Shown: positions 44,636 through 55,290 of the stretch, piece after piece | Numbering within the stretch: position 1 is the stretch's first letter | How the letters are laid out: every line of letters begins with the position of its first letter | Assembly (NCBI GenBank): GCA_019787685.1 | Contig: JAHNUO010000012.1 | Coordinates: forward strand, 1,178,001-1,242,000 | Length of the DNA stretch: 64,000 bases | Source of the DNA: Chiua virens | Lineage: Eukaryota; Basidiomycota; Agaricomycetes; Boletales; Boletaceae | Direction of reading: 5' to 3' | Translations under genes and position numbers: made by a program | The notes under the pieces: model-generated | What the model was told of the DNA's origin: nothing | Database searches by the model: none | What the model saw: only the letters and a program-made list of their open reading frames with translations

Positions 44636-45929
44636 GCCCATCAAGGAGTTTCCCGGGGACATGGGAAAAGGTCAAATCGAAGTCGGCTAGGTCAAGAAGC
44701 CAACGAGCTTGTCGACGGTTCAAGTTTTGTGGTTGACGAAAGTACGTCAGGTTTTTGTGGTCAGAGAAGACCATTACGGGGTGAGCGCTACCGCGGAGGT
44801 GGTGGCGCCAAGCCTTGAGGGAACGAATGACCGCGAGGAGTTCACGATCATAAATGTCATAGTTCCTCTCCACAGCGTTGAACGACTGCGAGAGGTAAGA
44901 GCAGGGTTTCCAGTCACCGTTGGTATCGGTCTGGAGGAGGACACCGCCTGTAGCATATTTCGAGGCATCGGTGGCGATGGCGAAGGGTCGAGATGAGTCG
45001 GGAAACCGGAGTACCAGATCCGTGGTAAATGCCCTTTTAAGGCGTTCGAAGGCGGAGACCTGGGAGGGTCCCCAAGTCCAAGGGGCGTCTTTCTTGGTTA
45101 GATCGACGAGGGGTCGGGCAATGGTGGAGTAGTCAGGGATGAACCGTCGGTAGAAATTGGCGAAGCCCATGAATGATCGGACATCCCTGAGCTTGGTGGG
45201 GGTTGGCCAGTCGGTGATACCAGCAACCTTAACGGGGTCCATGGCGAGTTCGCCGGGTCGGGCGATCATGCTGAGGTATTCCACTTTGGTGGTGGCAAAG
45301 TGGCATTTTTCGAGTTTCAAGTGAAGGTCGAGTTCCTTCATGCGGGCGAGAACACGTTTGGTGCGTTCGGTGTGGGTTGCCTCGTCTTCGGAAAAGATGA
45401 GGAGATTGTCCATGTAGATGACGAGCCATCCTTCGGCGATCATGTCGCGGAAGGAGTCGTTCATGAAACGCTGGAACGTCACGGGGGAATTAGTCAGTCC
45501 AAAGAACATGACAGTGGGTTCAAAAAGGCTGCGATGGGTGATGAAAGCGGCTTTCCATTGGTGTCCGTCCTTGATACGAACGTTGTTGTAACCCCATTGG
45601 ACATCAAACTTGGTGAACAGTTTGGCATCTTTGAGTTTGTCGACGAGGTCGGAGATGAGAGGAAGGGGGTAGGCGTCGCGGATGGTATGTTCGTTGACGT
45701 ATCGGTAGTCCTGGCAAGGACGGAGTTTGCCATCCTTCTTCTTGACGAAGAAAAAGGGGGAGGCCTGAGGGGAGTTCGAGGGGCGGATTTTGCCGTTGGC
45801 AAGGTGTTCGTCAATGAATTCGTCGGTGGCCTTGCGCTCGTCAGGAGACAAGGGGTAGACCTTTCCAACCTTTGGTACGAAGGTGTCTTTCAGATGGATT
45901 TCATGGTCGCAAGACCTTGAGGGAGGCAT
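44636..45929 (-). CDS. Gypsy-A reverse transcriptase / RNase H (5' half of pol)
   Basis: Open minus-strand frame starting after a TAG (45930-45932) that lies between FAKEPFN and [12 protein letters not shown], so the true polyprotein is continuous with the protease and one nonsense codon separates them. RT blocks: [46 protein letters not shown], and YMDNLLIF where YxDD is expected; the second catalytic Asp is Asn (codon 45405-45407, GAT to AAT). Then [14 protein letters not shown] [16 protein letters not shown], RNase [33 protein letters not shown] and [13 protein letters not shown], where Gypsy-B cuts in. The Asp-to-Asn change should abolish polymerase activity. Confidence 0.88.
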
Positions 45930-46700
45930 CTAATTGAAAGGTTCCTTCGCAAATACGGATTCGAATTCCGAGTATTCCGAAGGGAGGGTGATCTTGGGTT
46001 TCTTCGCTGCCGCTGCAAGGGCGGTAGCGTTGGTAAGCTTCTCGGGTTGTGTAGTCCGAACGAAGCGTTGTCCAGCACGCGTAATGCGGTTGACTGAGTT
46101 TTGTACGGATTGGGTCGTAAAACGGTGCCCAGTTTCGGTACCAAGGTAGTCGTAGAGTTTGCCGTCCCAGATGGGATCGACATCGAGGTGGCGGACGGGA
46201 TGGATGGGAGGTGGATGAGCGAGTTTGGTGGAGTGTTTTGGTTCGTCTGTGGTGATGGGAGGAAGGTCGGGTTTGGGAGTGGACACGGTGATGGTTTTGG
46301 CAATCCAATCGATGATCGGATTGGTCGCCTTGAGCCATGGAAGTCCCAGGATGATGTTTTCAGAGCCACAGTGGATTACGTGGAATTTGATTCGTTGGAG
46401 CACTCCTCCAAGAGCGATTCGGAGGGTGGTGGTGAATTTGATATCACCATTTTGTTTGCGGTGGAATCGACGTTCCTAACCGGGATTGGTTTTGGGAGGC
46501 GGTCTTTCGGGAACTTGTGTTTCTGGACAAAGTGCCAGTCGATGCAGTTGATCCCTGCTCCTGAGTCAACGAGAGCACGGGTGTCGACGTCTTGAGAGGT
46601 AGCAGTAGTGTTCAATCTAACGGGAATTTGCATAGATTGAGATGAGAGTTCAGCGACTAATACATGGGTACGAGAACGGGAAGATACCGGCGTCGAATCG
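45930..46700 (-). CDS. Gypsy-A protease region, frameshifted at an A run
   Basis: Reached from gag by -1 frameshift (LRRKTDSTPVSS...). Aspartic protease with ALVDSGAGINCIDWHFV and NIILGLPWLKATNPIIDW (the second conserved block), then a linker ending SEFESVFAKEPFN. Between them one base is missing in a homopolymer: T4 on the plus strand at 46450-46453 needs a fifth base to join TANKN to GDIKFTTTLRI. The TAG at 45930-45932 ends this part. Confidence 0.78.
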
Positions 46701-46710
46701 GTCTTCCTCC

Positions 46711-47613
46711 TTAAAAACCCGTGACCAGAGTGGTCACCTTGTTTACGCTCATGGCGTCTTTGTCATCCTCTTCTACTTCGATCAACTGGGGAACAGGTTC
46801 GGGTTTTGGGGCGGTTTTCCGAACCCTTTTGGAGGATGACGGGGGGTTCTTGGTCGGGAATGCCATGCAGGCGGATGTCTGGTGTCCGGGTTTGCGACAG
46901 CAGAAGCAGAGTTTTTGTTCGAAGCATCGCTTTCGCTCAGCTTCGGTAAGCTTAGGAATGTAGATAGCATCTACATCCATAGCGTCGGGGTCTCGCTCCT
47001 TCTTGCGAGGGGGGACGTCGTGGTAGACGACGGCGGCGGCAGGCTTCTTGTTTCGGCGGGCAATTTCATCGGCGCGCTCCCATTGAGTTTTGAAATGGAC
47101 AGCTTGGGTATACCACTTGTCGATCGTGGTGGGGACCGTGTCCATTCCTTGGATGCACCTCATGAGTGAGGGGGGAAGCCCGGCGGCAAAGAAGTTGATT
47201 AGGACAGAGTCGGAGCCCGTAAGTCCCGCAGTGACGACTTTGTTGCGGAAGGAGGAGATATACGAGGGGACATCCTCGTTCTTGGTGGTATGGGTGGTGG
47301 ATAACCAGGCGATGGCGTCGCCTTTGGTGTCGTGGTGTTCGAAGTCCTTTCGGAACTCCGTCTGCCAGTCGGTCCAGGTACCAAAGGATCTGGCCGCAAT
47401 AGACTTGGCGCGGAACGTGTCGGCCCAAGTTAGAGCAGATCCCTCGGTCATGAAGGAGAGTGCAAATGCGACTTGTTTATTCTCGGTGTTGTAGACATCT
47501 TCGTTGATGAAGAGGTAAGTGGCGACGTCGTTGAGCCAGGGTATGGCCCGATCGTAGGAGCCATTGAAGGCGGTGGGTTTTCTGAGACGAAGTTCAACTG
47601 CCTTGTTAGACAT
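46711..47613 (-). CDS. Gypsy-A gag
   Basis: 300 codons from MSNKAVELRLRKPTAFNGS. Core: GSALTWADTFR, FRKDFEHHDTKGDAIAWL, and the short motif VPSYISSFRNKV. The zinc knuckle is CFCCRKPGHQTSAC, preceded by the basic PRKKERDPDAMDVDA. An acidic, Pro-rich stretch upstream (about 47614-47965) is open in the same frame but has no ATG, so translation probably starts at 47613 or a lost upstream ATG. The stop TAA 46711-46713 directly follows the slippery heptamer GGGTTTT. Confidence 0.87.
   Translation of the reverse strand: MSNKAVELRLRKPTAFNGSYDRAIPWLNDVATYLFINEDVYNTENKQVAFALSFMTEGSALTWADTFRAKSIAARSFGTWTDWQTEFRKDFEHHDTKGDAIAWLSTTHTTKNEDVPSYISSFRNKVVTAGLTGSDSVLINFFAAGLPPSLMRCIQGMDTVPTTIDKWYTQAVHFKTQWERADEIARRNKKPAAAVVYHDVPPRKKERDPDAMDVDAIYIPKLTEAERKRCFEQKLCFCCRKPGHQTSACMAFPTKNPPSSSKRVRKTAPKPEPVPQLIEVEEDDKDAMSVNKVTTLVTGF
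46714..46720 (-). promoter_or_regulatory. -1 frameshift heptamer, Gypsy-A gag/pol
   Basis: G GGT TTT (minus strand) in the gag frame, immediately before the TAA stop. A -1 slip gives TTA AGG AGG and enters the protease frame. I did not find an obvious downstream stem by eye. Confidence 0.65.
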
Positions 47614-48002
47614 GTTGGTCGAGGGAGTCGAGGTGGTTGGTCGTAGGGATTGTCCTGACGGAGTGACGATGTTTGGGTTCCGGATAGATGATGGTCCGGG
47701 GTTCGGCCTTCGTGGGGTCGTAGGGGACGTGAAGGTGGCAAGTGCGGGGATGTCCAGTGATTGGTGAAGACGGTCAGCTAGTTGCTGGGTTTCGTCCTCA
47801 GAGTCAAGGTGTTCGACGTTGATGTCGAGGTCTGCTTCCTGTGGTTCAGAAAGTGGGGTCGAGGGTTCAGGGTTTTCGTCAGATAGATCAGACGACAGAG
47901 TGTTGGATGCTCGGAGGTTCCAAGCGGGGTTAAAGAGTGGACGGGTGGGAGGTCGTCCGGCAATGGTGGGCAGCTAGCTGCGCGAAGGCAGGCTGTATTG
48001 GC

Positions 48003-48013
48003 AGTCTTGATCT
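48003..48013 (-). promoter_or_regulatory. Gypsy-A primer-binding site (self-priming type)
   Basis: On the coding strand AGATCAAGACT, two bases after the 5' LTR. It is the exact complement of AGTCTTGATCT in the LTR (48349-48359), which starts about 30 nt downstream of the TATA motif (48385-48392). Confidence 0.75.
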
Positions 48014-48015
48014 TA

Positions 48016-48706
48016 TGTTACGGTAGTTCCGGGTAGGACCTAGCGTAGCTGCAAAAGCACTAAGTACCAAGTGGCTGCGATAACTCAAACAACCACCACT
48101 TGATACATGGTGCGCTGAAGAGTCGAACAAGGAGTTCTGGTCAGCGGATTGCTACCAGAGAGACGAGTGAAGACTCAGGCATTGCTGAGAATTGTCTGGT
48201 TGGGAATCTATACCCGAGGGACGGTCAAGGGTCGAGGGTTGACTGCGAAGAGTCCGAGTGTTGGGTCAAGGGATGACGAGAGAAGTCCCTGGTCGAGTGG
48301 TCACACGGAAGGGTCTGAGTGGAGCAGCGATACTCAGCTAGATTGCGGAGATCAAGACTAGAGTACTAGAGTAGCACTGTGAGGTATTTATACTACGAGA
48401 ACTGCGCACGGACCAAGTAACTAAAAGAGGTGGGCCAGAAGAGCGGAAGGGCCAAAGGGCCAAAAGGAGTGCGCAGTAATCAAAAGGGGAGTTGTACGAT
48501 GCGAAGGCAACGGACGATGACGAAGATGAAATGACAAATGCGAAGTCATCGGAAGATGACGAGAATGGGGAAATGTAAGCACACAGGTGAAGCCGGTGCG
48601 GAGTTACAAAGGTCACAGAGAATGAGTACGGATGAACGTACGATGATACCGAGGTATCGAGTAAAGAGAAGAAGTGCGAGTGAATCGAAAGAAAGAAATT
48701 GTAACA
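48016..48706 (-). repeat. Gypsy-A 5' LTR
   Basis: 691 bp, TGTTAC...GTAACA. TATA motif 48385-48392 on the coding strand. Followed by the right-hand TCAGC duplication (48707-48711). Confidence 0.9.
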
Positions 48707-51700
48707 TCAGCGACTACTCCTTCAACAGGATTATTGACTGTCTCTGGTCCTCTCTGGCATCTTGAAGGATGCTATCTTAGCTGATCTGACCAATCTCAGA
48801 ATTGACCTTGCGATTCGCAACATGTGGCTTGCCTATCGCCCAAGTTTGTGTGGATGGGCACTGTATCAGGATAATCCCAATTCTTACTGGCTTATGGGCC
48901 AAACTGTGGATACCCTGCACCAACCTTCTCAAATCATGCACATCAACCTACTGGACAGTTCTCTTATATCAGATGGTAGGCTGATCGGGAGAAGATTACC
49001 AAATGCAATTGTGAGCCACTCAATGTATCACCTGCTGTTTAAAAATGTGCGTGAACATCCAAGTTCTCCCCGAGATGTATATTCCTGATTTCTTTTTTGC
49101 AGGAAAACTTCATTGTCAATCCATCTGGTATCTCTGGAATGGATTTTGTTACACGATTCATGGTGTCTGATCATTACGTGAGTCAATTCAAATTTCAACC
49201 ACCCTTCTGGGGCCCATTTCTGAAACATTTGTAGGTGCACTTTTCACTCCGAGATGATGACCTGGTTATTAGAGCTCAACGCGAGGGGGATGCCATTCTT
49301 GACCTCCTTCCTTGTGGCATTCTCTCAGAGGATCTTCCCTTGTTTTTCTTTCAGGAACATGTGGATTGGCTGAATTTGTCCACATCTGTCGTTGAGCTAC
49401 GCCCTCTCAGAAGAGCCTGGGGAAGTTCCCCTGAGAGCTGGATGATCTATCCAGTGTCTGAGAACCACTATCGCATCATGAAAGGGCATGAGTCACTTGT
49501 GGATCTCCGGAGCGACACGTGGGCAATGGTTGCTCGTCCCTTAGAGTGTCTCAACATCCGCTGCAATCTCGTTGTCACTGCATCCCTAGTTAATGCCGTC
49601 CTATCTCCGTCCTTATCCGTCACCTTGCCCCGTTATGGATTGTCCTTCTTTGTCAACGACAATCGTCAACTCAAGTCCAGCAACTTCAAAAACATGGTGT
49701 ACGATGAGAATCAATGCATAGGTGCACTCGTCGGTTTAGCCAACCAGCTCGTCCTGCATCACAAAAAAGGGATTGAACAACATTTGAATCCGAGATACAT
49801 TCTCATTCTGGATGCTAAAGTTATGCAGAGTAAAGAAGGCTGTCAAGTGTGTATCACTATCCCCACCGGCGCTGACCTCACATTTCAAACACCCTGCCCA
49901 TCCAAGTATCAATTCGTCACGCACCATACCTACAAGGCCGATATGGAGTTGGGTCGCTTAACAGGATTTTCTGACCTGACAAACAGCATGCACCTCGCTC
50001 AGCTGTTTTCCATGACCAGCAAGTCATCAGTGGAACAGCCTTCACACTGTTGAAAGTCTGGGCTTGCCACAGGAGCAAATCAATGTCTAGGCTCACAAAA
50101 ACTATCTCAATTGGCTCCATTTGATGGAAATTTTACCTTGTGAAATTTTGAGAGGAAGTTTAGAGGCAGGATTTTTTTTTCGAAAATCTGTCCAGTTCTA
50201 GCCAGTTGGGAACCTTTCTGTCGGAAACTGTCCAGAGCTGTCCAGCATTGTCCAGGTGAAGGTTGGTTTGCTGATGAACGCTTCTAAGCCTGATTCTCTG
50301 ACAGGAAGGACAGGGATTGAGGAGGCAATATCACTGGCGTGGTCGGCTGGGGTTAGGTTCATTCAAGACTGGACTGATCACAGCCAAGCTTGGGCTGATG
50401 GTGACATACAACTTGAACCATTATGACAATCAAAAAGTCCCCAACTATGCTTTGCCACAGTAGGCCGCTCTCTTTCATCTTGTCCAGATTGTATACTGCA
50501 AGAGGCATCTCTGTTTCTGTCCAAGATCGCCAAACACTTTCCCACTTGCAGGAAAGATGACGAACTCAGACTTGAAGCTACTAGCCGCCCTGTCACTGGC
50601 ACGCAAGTGGAGAATTTTGCATTTGCCACCACTGCCGCCGTTCATCAGTGGTCTTTGGATGCACCGATGGTAAACAACCTCTCAAGTTGGGAAAAAGCAT
50701 GGGGCGATTTGGTTGTCAATGATTCACTAGTTCAAATATGTTCACAGGTGTATGCACTCTTGCGGGATGGTGCTTGGGAGGGGGATACATCTCAGCGATT
50801 TCAACTCCTGTTCACCCTTCCTGCCATGCTCTGGCTGTTCGCCGAGGGCGGGATCATCCTCACCTCATCCAATGAGCCTTACTACCTGAGACCTGAAACC
50901 TTGCTTCTTAGGACGCTTGTAGTGTTTGCACAGCAGCCGCACATCCACCCGGAGAATAAACCCAGCTGTGCTGAATACTCATTCTCTGACTTGGACGGGC
51001 CCCATCTGAACCATGACATTCTTGCAAAATATATTGTACGGGCCTGCCATACAAAGGAGGTGTCCTGGGCTGTCGGGGATGATGAAACATCCAAGTTACT
51101 GTTAGAGTCTTGGCCATCGGAAACGATTCCAATACTCGCCCTAAATCCTGATCTGTACGACATCCCACAACTCACTACGAGTTTGCAATCACTTTTCTCC
51201 AGTTGTTACCACAATCACAAACTCTTGGAGAACTTTACCAACATGTTTTGTGGCCCCGGAGTGCATTTTCTTCTGGTGCCTTCAATGGTGCCAAGGCATG
51301 TCCCCAAATCGTCCCCTGGTTGGGAAATCACCCTAGATCGATTACTATGTGCACGATCTGCCCCGGTGTTACCCCTTCGAAATAGACTGCGTTAGAAAGG
51401 CCCTGCAGTTCATCTCTCTTCTTCGGATGGTATTCCATTACATCAATTTGTCACTTCTCTATCACGGAATGGAGCTCCCCAACTTGAATTTCAAAGAGAA
51501 TACCTTGGTCATCTGCGCCAGAGTGAACACAGTCTATTGGCTGAAGGATCAAATGCTGGAAGGGTCTACAGAAACACAGATAAACCTACTGAGGAGGAGG
51601 TGCGAGACCACTATGCATGGTGCAGAGTCAGCTATTGCGAGGCATTGGACATTGTCAAGGAGGCATTGGGTCCCGAAACGGATATTGAATGATTATTCTA

Positions 51701-51768
51701 CCAGTTCACTCAATGGCCACATGTCACTCCATACGCTCTCTTTCGATGTCTTGCGTTCACGTCACCAA
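48707..51768 (+). pseudogene. Giant DUF3638-type gene, second piece
   Basis: Continues the gene from TATCAGC: after removing Gypsy-A the reading is VYQRLLLQQDY. An in-frame TGA follows at 48735-48737, then ILKDAILADLTNLRID, WALYQDNPNSYWLMGQT and VNPSGISGMDFVTRF. Introns 49047-49102 and 49178-49234 are intact. A long open stretch (49235-50053) has family-like EHVDWLNLSTSVVELRPLRRAWGSS and NPRYILILDAKV. It is interrupted around 50054-50260; then SLTGRTGIEEAISLAWSAGVRFI resumes the family's LTGRTGxEEA block. A further TGA is near 50424 and frame changes occur near 51355 and 51570. The piece ends TSPI at the solo LTR. Clearly decayed beyond the insertions. Confidence 0.8.
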
Positions 51769-52496
51769 TGTTACGATAGTTCCAGGTAGGGCCTAGCATA
51801 GCCACAAAAGTGCTAAGAATCAAGTGGCTGTGATAACTCGAACAACCACCACTTGATACGTGGGGCGCTGTAAGAGTTCAAGGAGGTCTGCTGTTAGTGG
51901 GTTGCCAACAGTGGAATCGAGTTAGAACTCAGGCGTTGCTGAGAGCATCCTGTTGGGAATCTATACCCAAAGGACCAAGGGCTTCCTCTTGTAATTGAGG
52001 TGGAACTGAGGCGTTGGCCATTAGCATCAAGGGTCAAGGATCAAGGAGGTCACAAGCGCTGTGGTGAGTGGAGCAGGGATACTCAGCTAGATTGCGGAGA
52101 TCAAGACTAGTGTACATGAGTATTACTGCGACGTATTTATACTACGAGAATTGTGCATGGACCAAGTAACTAAAAGGGGAGGCCAGAAGAGCGGAAGAGC
52201 GAAGGGCCAAAAAGGGAAGTGCACAATATCCAAAAGGGGTGGCCAAGAAGAGTGGAACAAAAGGAAGGCCAAAAGGAGAGTCATACAATGCAAAGGCAAC
52301 GGACGATGATGAAGATGAAATGACTAAGTGTGATGCCATCGGAAGATGATGTGAAAGAGAAGAGTAAGCATGCGGGTGATGCCGATGCTGGTTACGTAAG
52401 GTGAAAGGAGACGAAGTACGAATGAACGTACAAGGATACCTAAGTATTGAGTAGAGTGAAGTAGTACAAGTCAAAGAAAAGAAAGAAATCGTAACA
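51769..52496 (-). repeat. Solo LTR, Gypsy-A family
   Basis: 728 bp, TGTTACGATAG...CGTAACA, a diverged relative of the Gypsy-A LTR in the same orientation. Flanks ACCAA and GCCAA (a 5 bp duplication with one mismatch). Removing it restores TSPIKLSDRWKM in the giant gene. Confidence 0.85.
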
Positions 52497-53185
52497 GCCA
52501 ATCAAGCTCTCTGACAGGTGGAAGATGTGCTTGATATCTCTTGCACATCTGGCATTGGAGGTCCAATGGGCAAGACTAGTCCACTTCCTCTGCGATGGGC
52601 TCGATGAAGAGCTTTTCAAGGAACTTGAGAATGAGATCGACGAACGGGTTGCCACAGAATGTCCAGATTGGCTGTTAATGGAGGTGCCTATTTTTCGACA
52701 AATGCCTGATAGTACTGCGAATACTGAACACTCTCCCTCGTTTATCACAGCTGCAAGGCAACTTCCTAATCTGCCCTTCCTAGGTAGATGTTGCAAAGGA
52801 AATGATGTTCCCTTGCTCAGGGAATAATACTGTCATACAGGTCAATATGGGGCAAGGGAAATCCTCTGTGATCATTCCTATGTGTGTAGCCACCCTCACT
52901 GACGGCAAGCGACTGGTCCGTGTCATTGTGCCGAAAGTGTTGGAGAAGCAAATGTTGCAACTTCTACATGACTGTCTAGGCGGGCTTCTTAGTCGGCCAA
53001 TATGTCATTTGACATTCACCCGACACGTACATAGACTACGATGTCGAAGGAATGATGTCTCGTTACAGGGCCAATTGTGGGACTGTTGTCATGCGACCAG
53101 AACATGCATTGTCACTCAAGCTTGCTTGCGTGGAGAGTTGTCTGCTCAAGAATCAGATCGTGAGCATTTTAACAATGGCGGTGCC
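52497..53185 (+). pseudogene. Giant DUF3638-type gene, third piece (Walker A region)
   Basis: Resumes KLSDRWKMCLISLAHLALEVQWARL, then CPDWLLMEVP. After a frame change or mis-spliced intron near 52785 comes VDVAKEMMFPCSGNN and the family P-loop VIQVNMGQGKSSVIIP, LTDGKRLVRVIVPKVL and CLGGLLSRPICHLTFTRH. One base shift near 53035 is needed to reach DYDVEGMMSRYRANCGTVVMRPEHALSLKL. It ends at GTGCC where another solo LTR begins. Confidence 0.82.
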
Positions 53186-53917
53186 TGTTACAATTTCTTT
53201 CTTTCAATTCACTCGCACCTCCTCTCTTTACTTGATACCTAGGTATCATCGTACGTTCATCCGTACTCGTTCTCTTTGACCTTTGTAACCCCGCACCGGC
53301 TTTACCCGACTGCTTACGTTTCCCCTTTCTCGTCATCATCCGATGGCATTGCACTTACTCATTCAATTCTCGTCATCTTCCGATGACTTTGCATTTGTCA
53401 TTTCATCTTCGTCATCATCCGTTGCCTTCGCATCATATGACTTCCCCTTTTGATTACTGCGCACTCCTTTTGGCCCTTTGGCCCTTCCGCTCTTCTGGCC
53501 TACCTCTTTTAGTTACTTGGTCCGTGCGCAGTTCTCGTAGTATAAATACCTCGCAGTGCTACTCTTGTACTCCAGTCTTGATCTCCGCAATCTAGCTGAG
53601 TATCACTGCTCCACTTGGACCCTTCCTTGTGACCACTCGACTAGGGACTTCTCCCGTTGTCCCTTGACCCAACACTTGGACTCTTCGCAGTCAACCCTCG
53701 ACCCTTGACCGTCCCTCGGGTATAGATTCCCAACCGGACAATTCTCAGCAACGCCTGAGTCTTCACTCGTCTCTCTGGTGGCAACCCGCTGACCAGAACT
53801 CCTTGTTCGACTCTTCAGCGCACCACGTATCAAGTGGTGGTTGTTTGAGTTATCACAGCCACTTGGTACTTGGCACTTTTGCAGCTACGCTAGGTCCTAC
53901 CCGGAACTATCGTAACA
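53186..53917 (+). repeat. Solo LTR, Gypsy-A family, inverted
   Basis: 732 bp, opposite orientation to the others, TGTTACAATTTC...CGTAACA, with perfect target duplication GTGCC (53181-53185, 53918-53922). Confidence 0.9.
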
Positions 53918-54554
53918 GTGCCATGAATTGTAACATTGACATCTGGAACAAGGATAGTATTGGATCCCGTCCTCCCATGTCACTAAAACTTTGGAACACA
54001 ATTCAAAATGACACTCGAGATATTCTCAATGAAAGTGATGAGATCCTTCATCCTCGATCGCAATTGATCTACGCCCTCGGCCATCAACAGCATGTTGACG
54101 GATATCCCACTCGATGGGCAATCACACAACAAGTCCTCTGGCTGACAAAGAAACATTTATCTTCCCTCAACCCATATGAAATTAAGTATGAATTAGGACC
54201 GTCTGGATCATTCCCTCATACTCGCATCCTCCACTGGCATGCAGGTGTGCGGTTGATTTCATCAATAGTAGAGGATGTGATGCAAGGGTATCTTTTGGAT
54301 CTCACTTTCCTGTTACAGCTCAGAGAACCGTTATGTGCATTCATATCTCACAAGGATATCTCGCTGGAGACAGCAAATACAGTGGAGAACTATGCACAGC
54401 AAGGCACCTCCTGGAATATATTGCTTCTCCTCCGTGGGCTCCTTGCCAACAATATCCTTCTGTACGCTCTCATGGAATGCAGGTGGCATGTAGATTATGG
54501 CCTTGACCCAAGTTGTACACTGCTTGCCATCCCATATCGAGCAAAAGATGTGCC
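53918..54554 (+). pseudogene. Giant DUF3638-type gene, fourth piece
   Basis: Open frame with the family block DTRDILNESDEILHPRSQLIYALG, TRWAITQQVLWLTKKHLSS, SWNILLLLRGLLANNILLYAL and DPSCTLLAIPYRAKDVP. The frame is shifted relative to the third piece, so a one-base change or lost intron lies at the LTR site. The remaining C-terminal part is missing: the Gypsy-C LTR begins right after RAKDVP and nothing further of the family was found downstream in the window. Confidence 0.82.
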
Positions 54555-55123
54555 TGTTAAGACCGGGTCTACTCGGGGTATGAACTCCAGAACTCCGGAG
54601 TTATTCTTGCAGAGGGACTTGGCTTCACCATGTGTGGTGTGCCCTTGTCACGAGTCTGTCCTTTATTTCGGAGAACGGAGAACAGAGGTCGGAGGTGAGA
54701 CTTAACACCGAAGTGAAGTCGAGCAGAGATAAGATCATCGAGGTCTTATGGAGTTCAGAGGGAATAGAAGGTAAAACTAATATTCAGACTGCGGGTACAA
54801 AGTCGGAGTACTACAGTTTATATACTCAGAGTAGAATGGAGATTAGTAACGGGGTTGGTAAGAAACTGAGTAAGATGGAAATTGGGAAAGTATGTAACTG
54901 GAGTGGAGCCGGGTATGTACAGAGGCCGGAGCTGTGCTGTTAAGTGAGACACAGGTTATTACTAATGTAACACTAGTATGAAAAGAGACAAGAGGAAATC
55001 GAGAAGGTTCTAAGTGAAGTCCGGAGATCAGGAGTTGTGTCCGGAGAGAGATCATACCAGAGTTATGAAGGAGTAAACCCGGAGATCTCGGAGTTGGATC
55101 GATGAGATATACGGGATATGACA
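54555..55123 (-). repeat. Gypsy-C 3' LTR
   Basis: 569 bp, TGTTAAGACC...GATATGACA on the plus strand. Same length as the solo copy at 61387-61955 with few differences. Left flank GTGCC; right side is element-internal. Confidence 0.88.
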
Positions 55124-55290
55124 GTATTCCCCCTTTAGGCCTGAACCCCTGAAGGCCATAAGCGAGAAACAATAGCTGTCAAAGCAAAGCAAGGTCAAAG
55201 CGGATTTGCGGACTTCAATTTCAGACTCAGATGCAGAGTCCCTCATATAAATTCGGGCATGCCTTTGCTCCTTAACTTCCAACCTCTACC

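Larger units (their letters stand above)
34144..48706 (-). mobile_element. Gypsy-A: Ty3/gypsy chromovirus, split by nested Gypsy-B
   Basis: Full-length LTR element inserted in the giant gene. LTRs 34144-34834 and 48016-48706 (691 bp each, TGTTAC...GTAACA), flanked by a perfect 5 bp duplication TCAGC (34139-34143 and 48707-48711). Coding is on the minus strand: gag, protease, RT/RNase H at 47613-44636, then integrase-chromodomain at 37723-34877. The interruption is Gypsy-B (37729-44630). The two LTRs differ by scattered single bases, nearly all transitions, so A is older than B. Primer-binding site 48003-48013. Confidence 0.93.

Noticed and set aside
45300..45920. 206-codon plus-strand ORF
   Set aside because: Exact antisense of the Gypsy-A RT coding sequence; composition-driven shadow with no domain.
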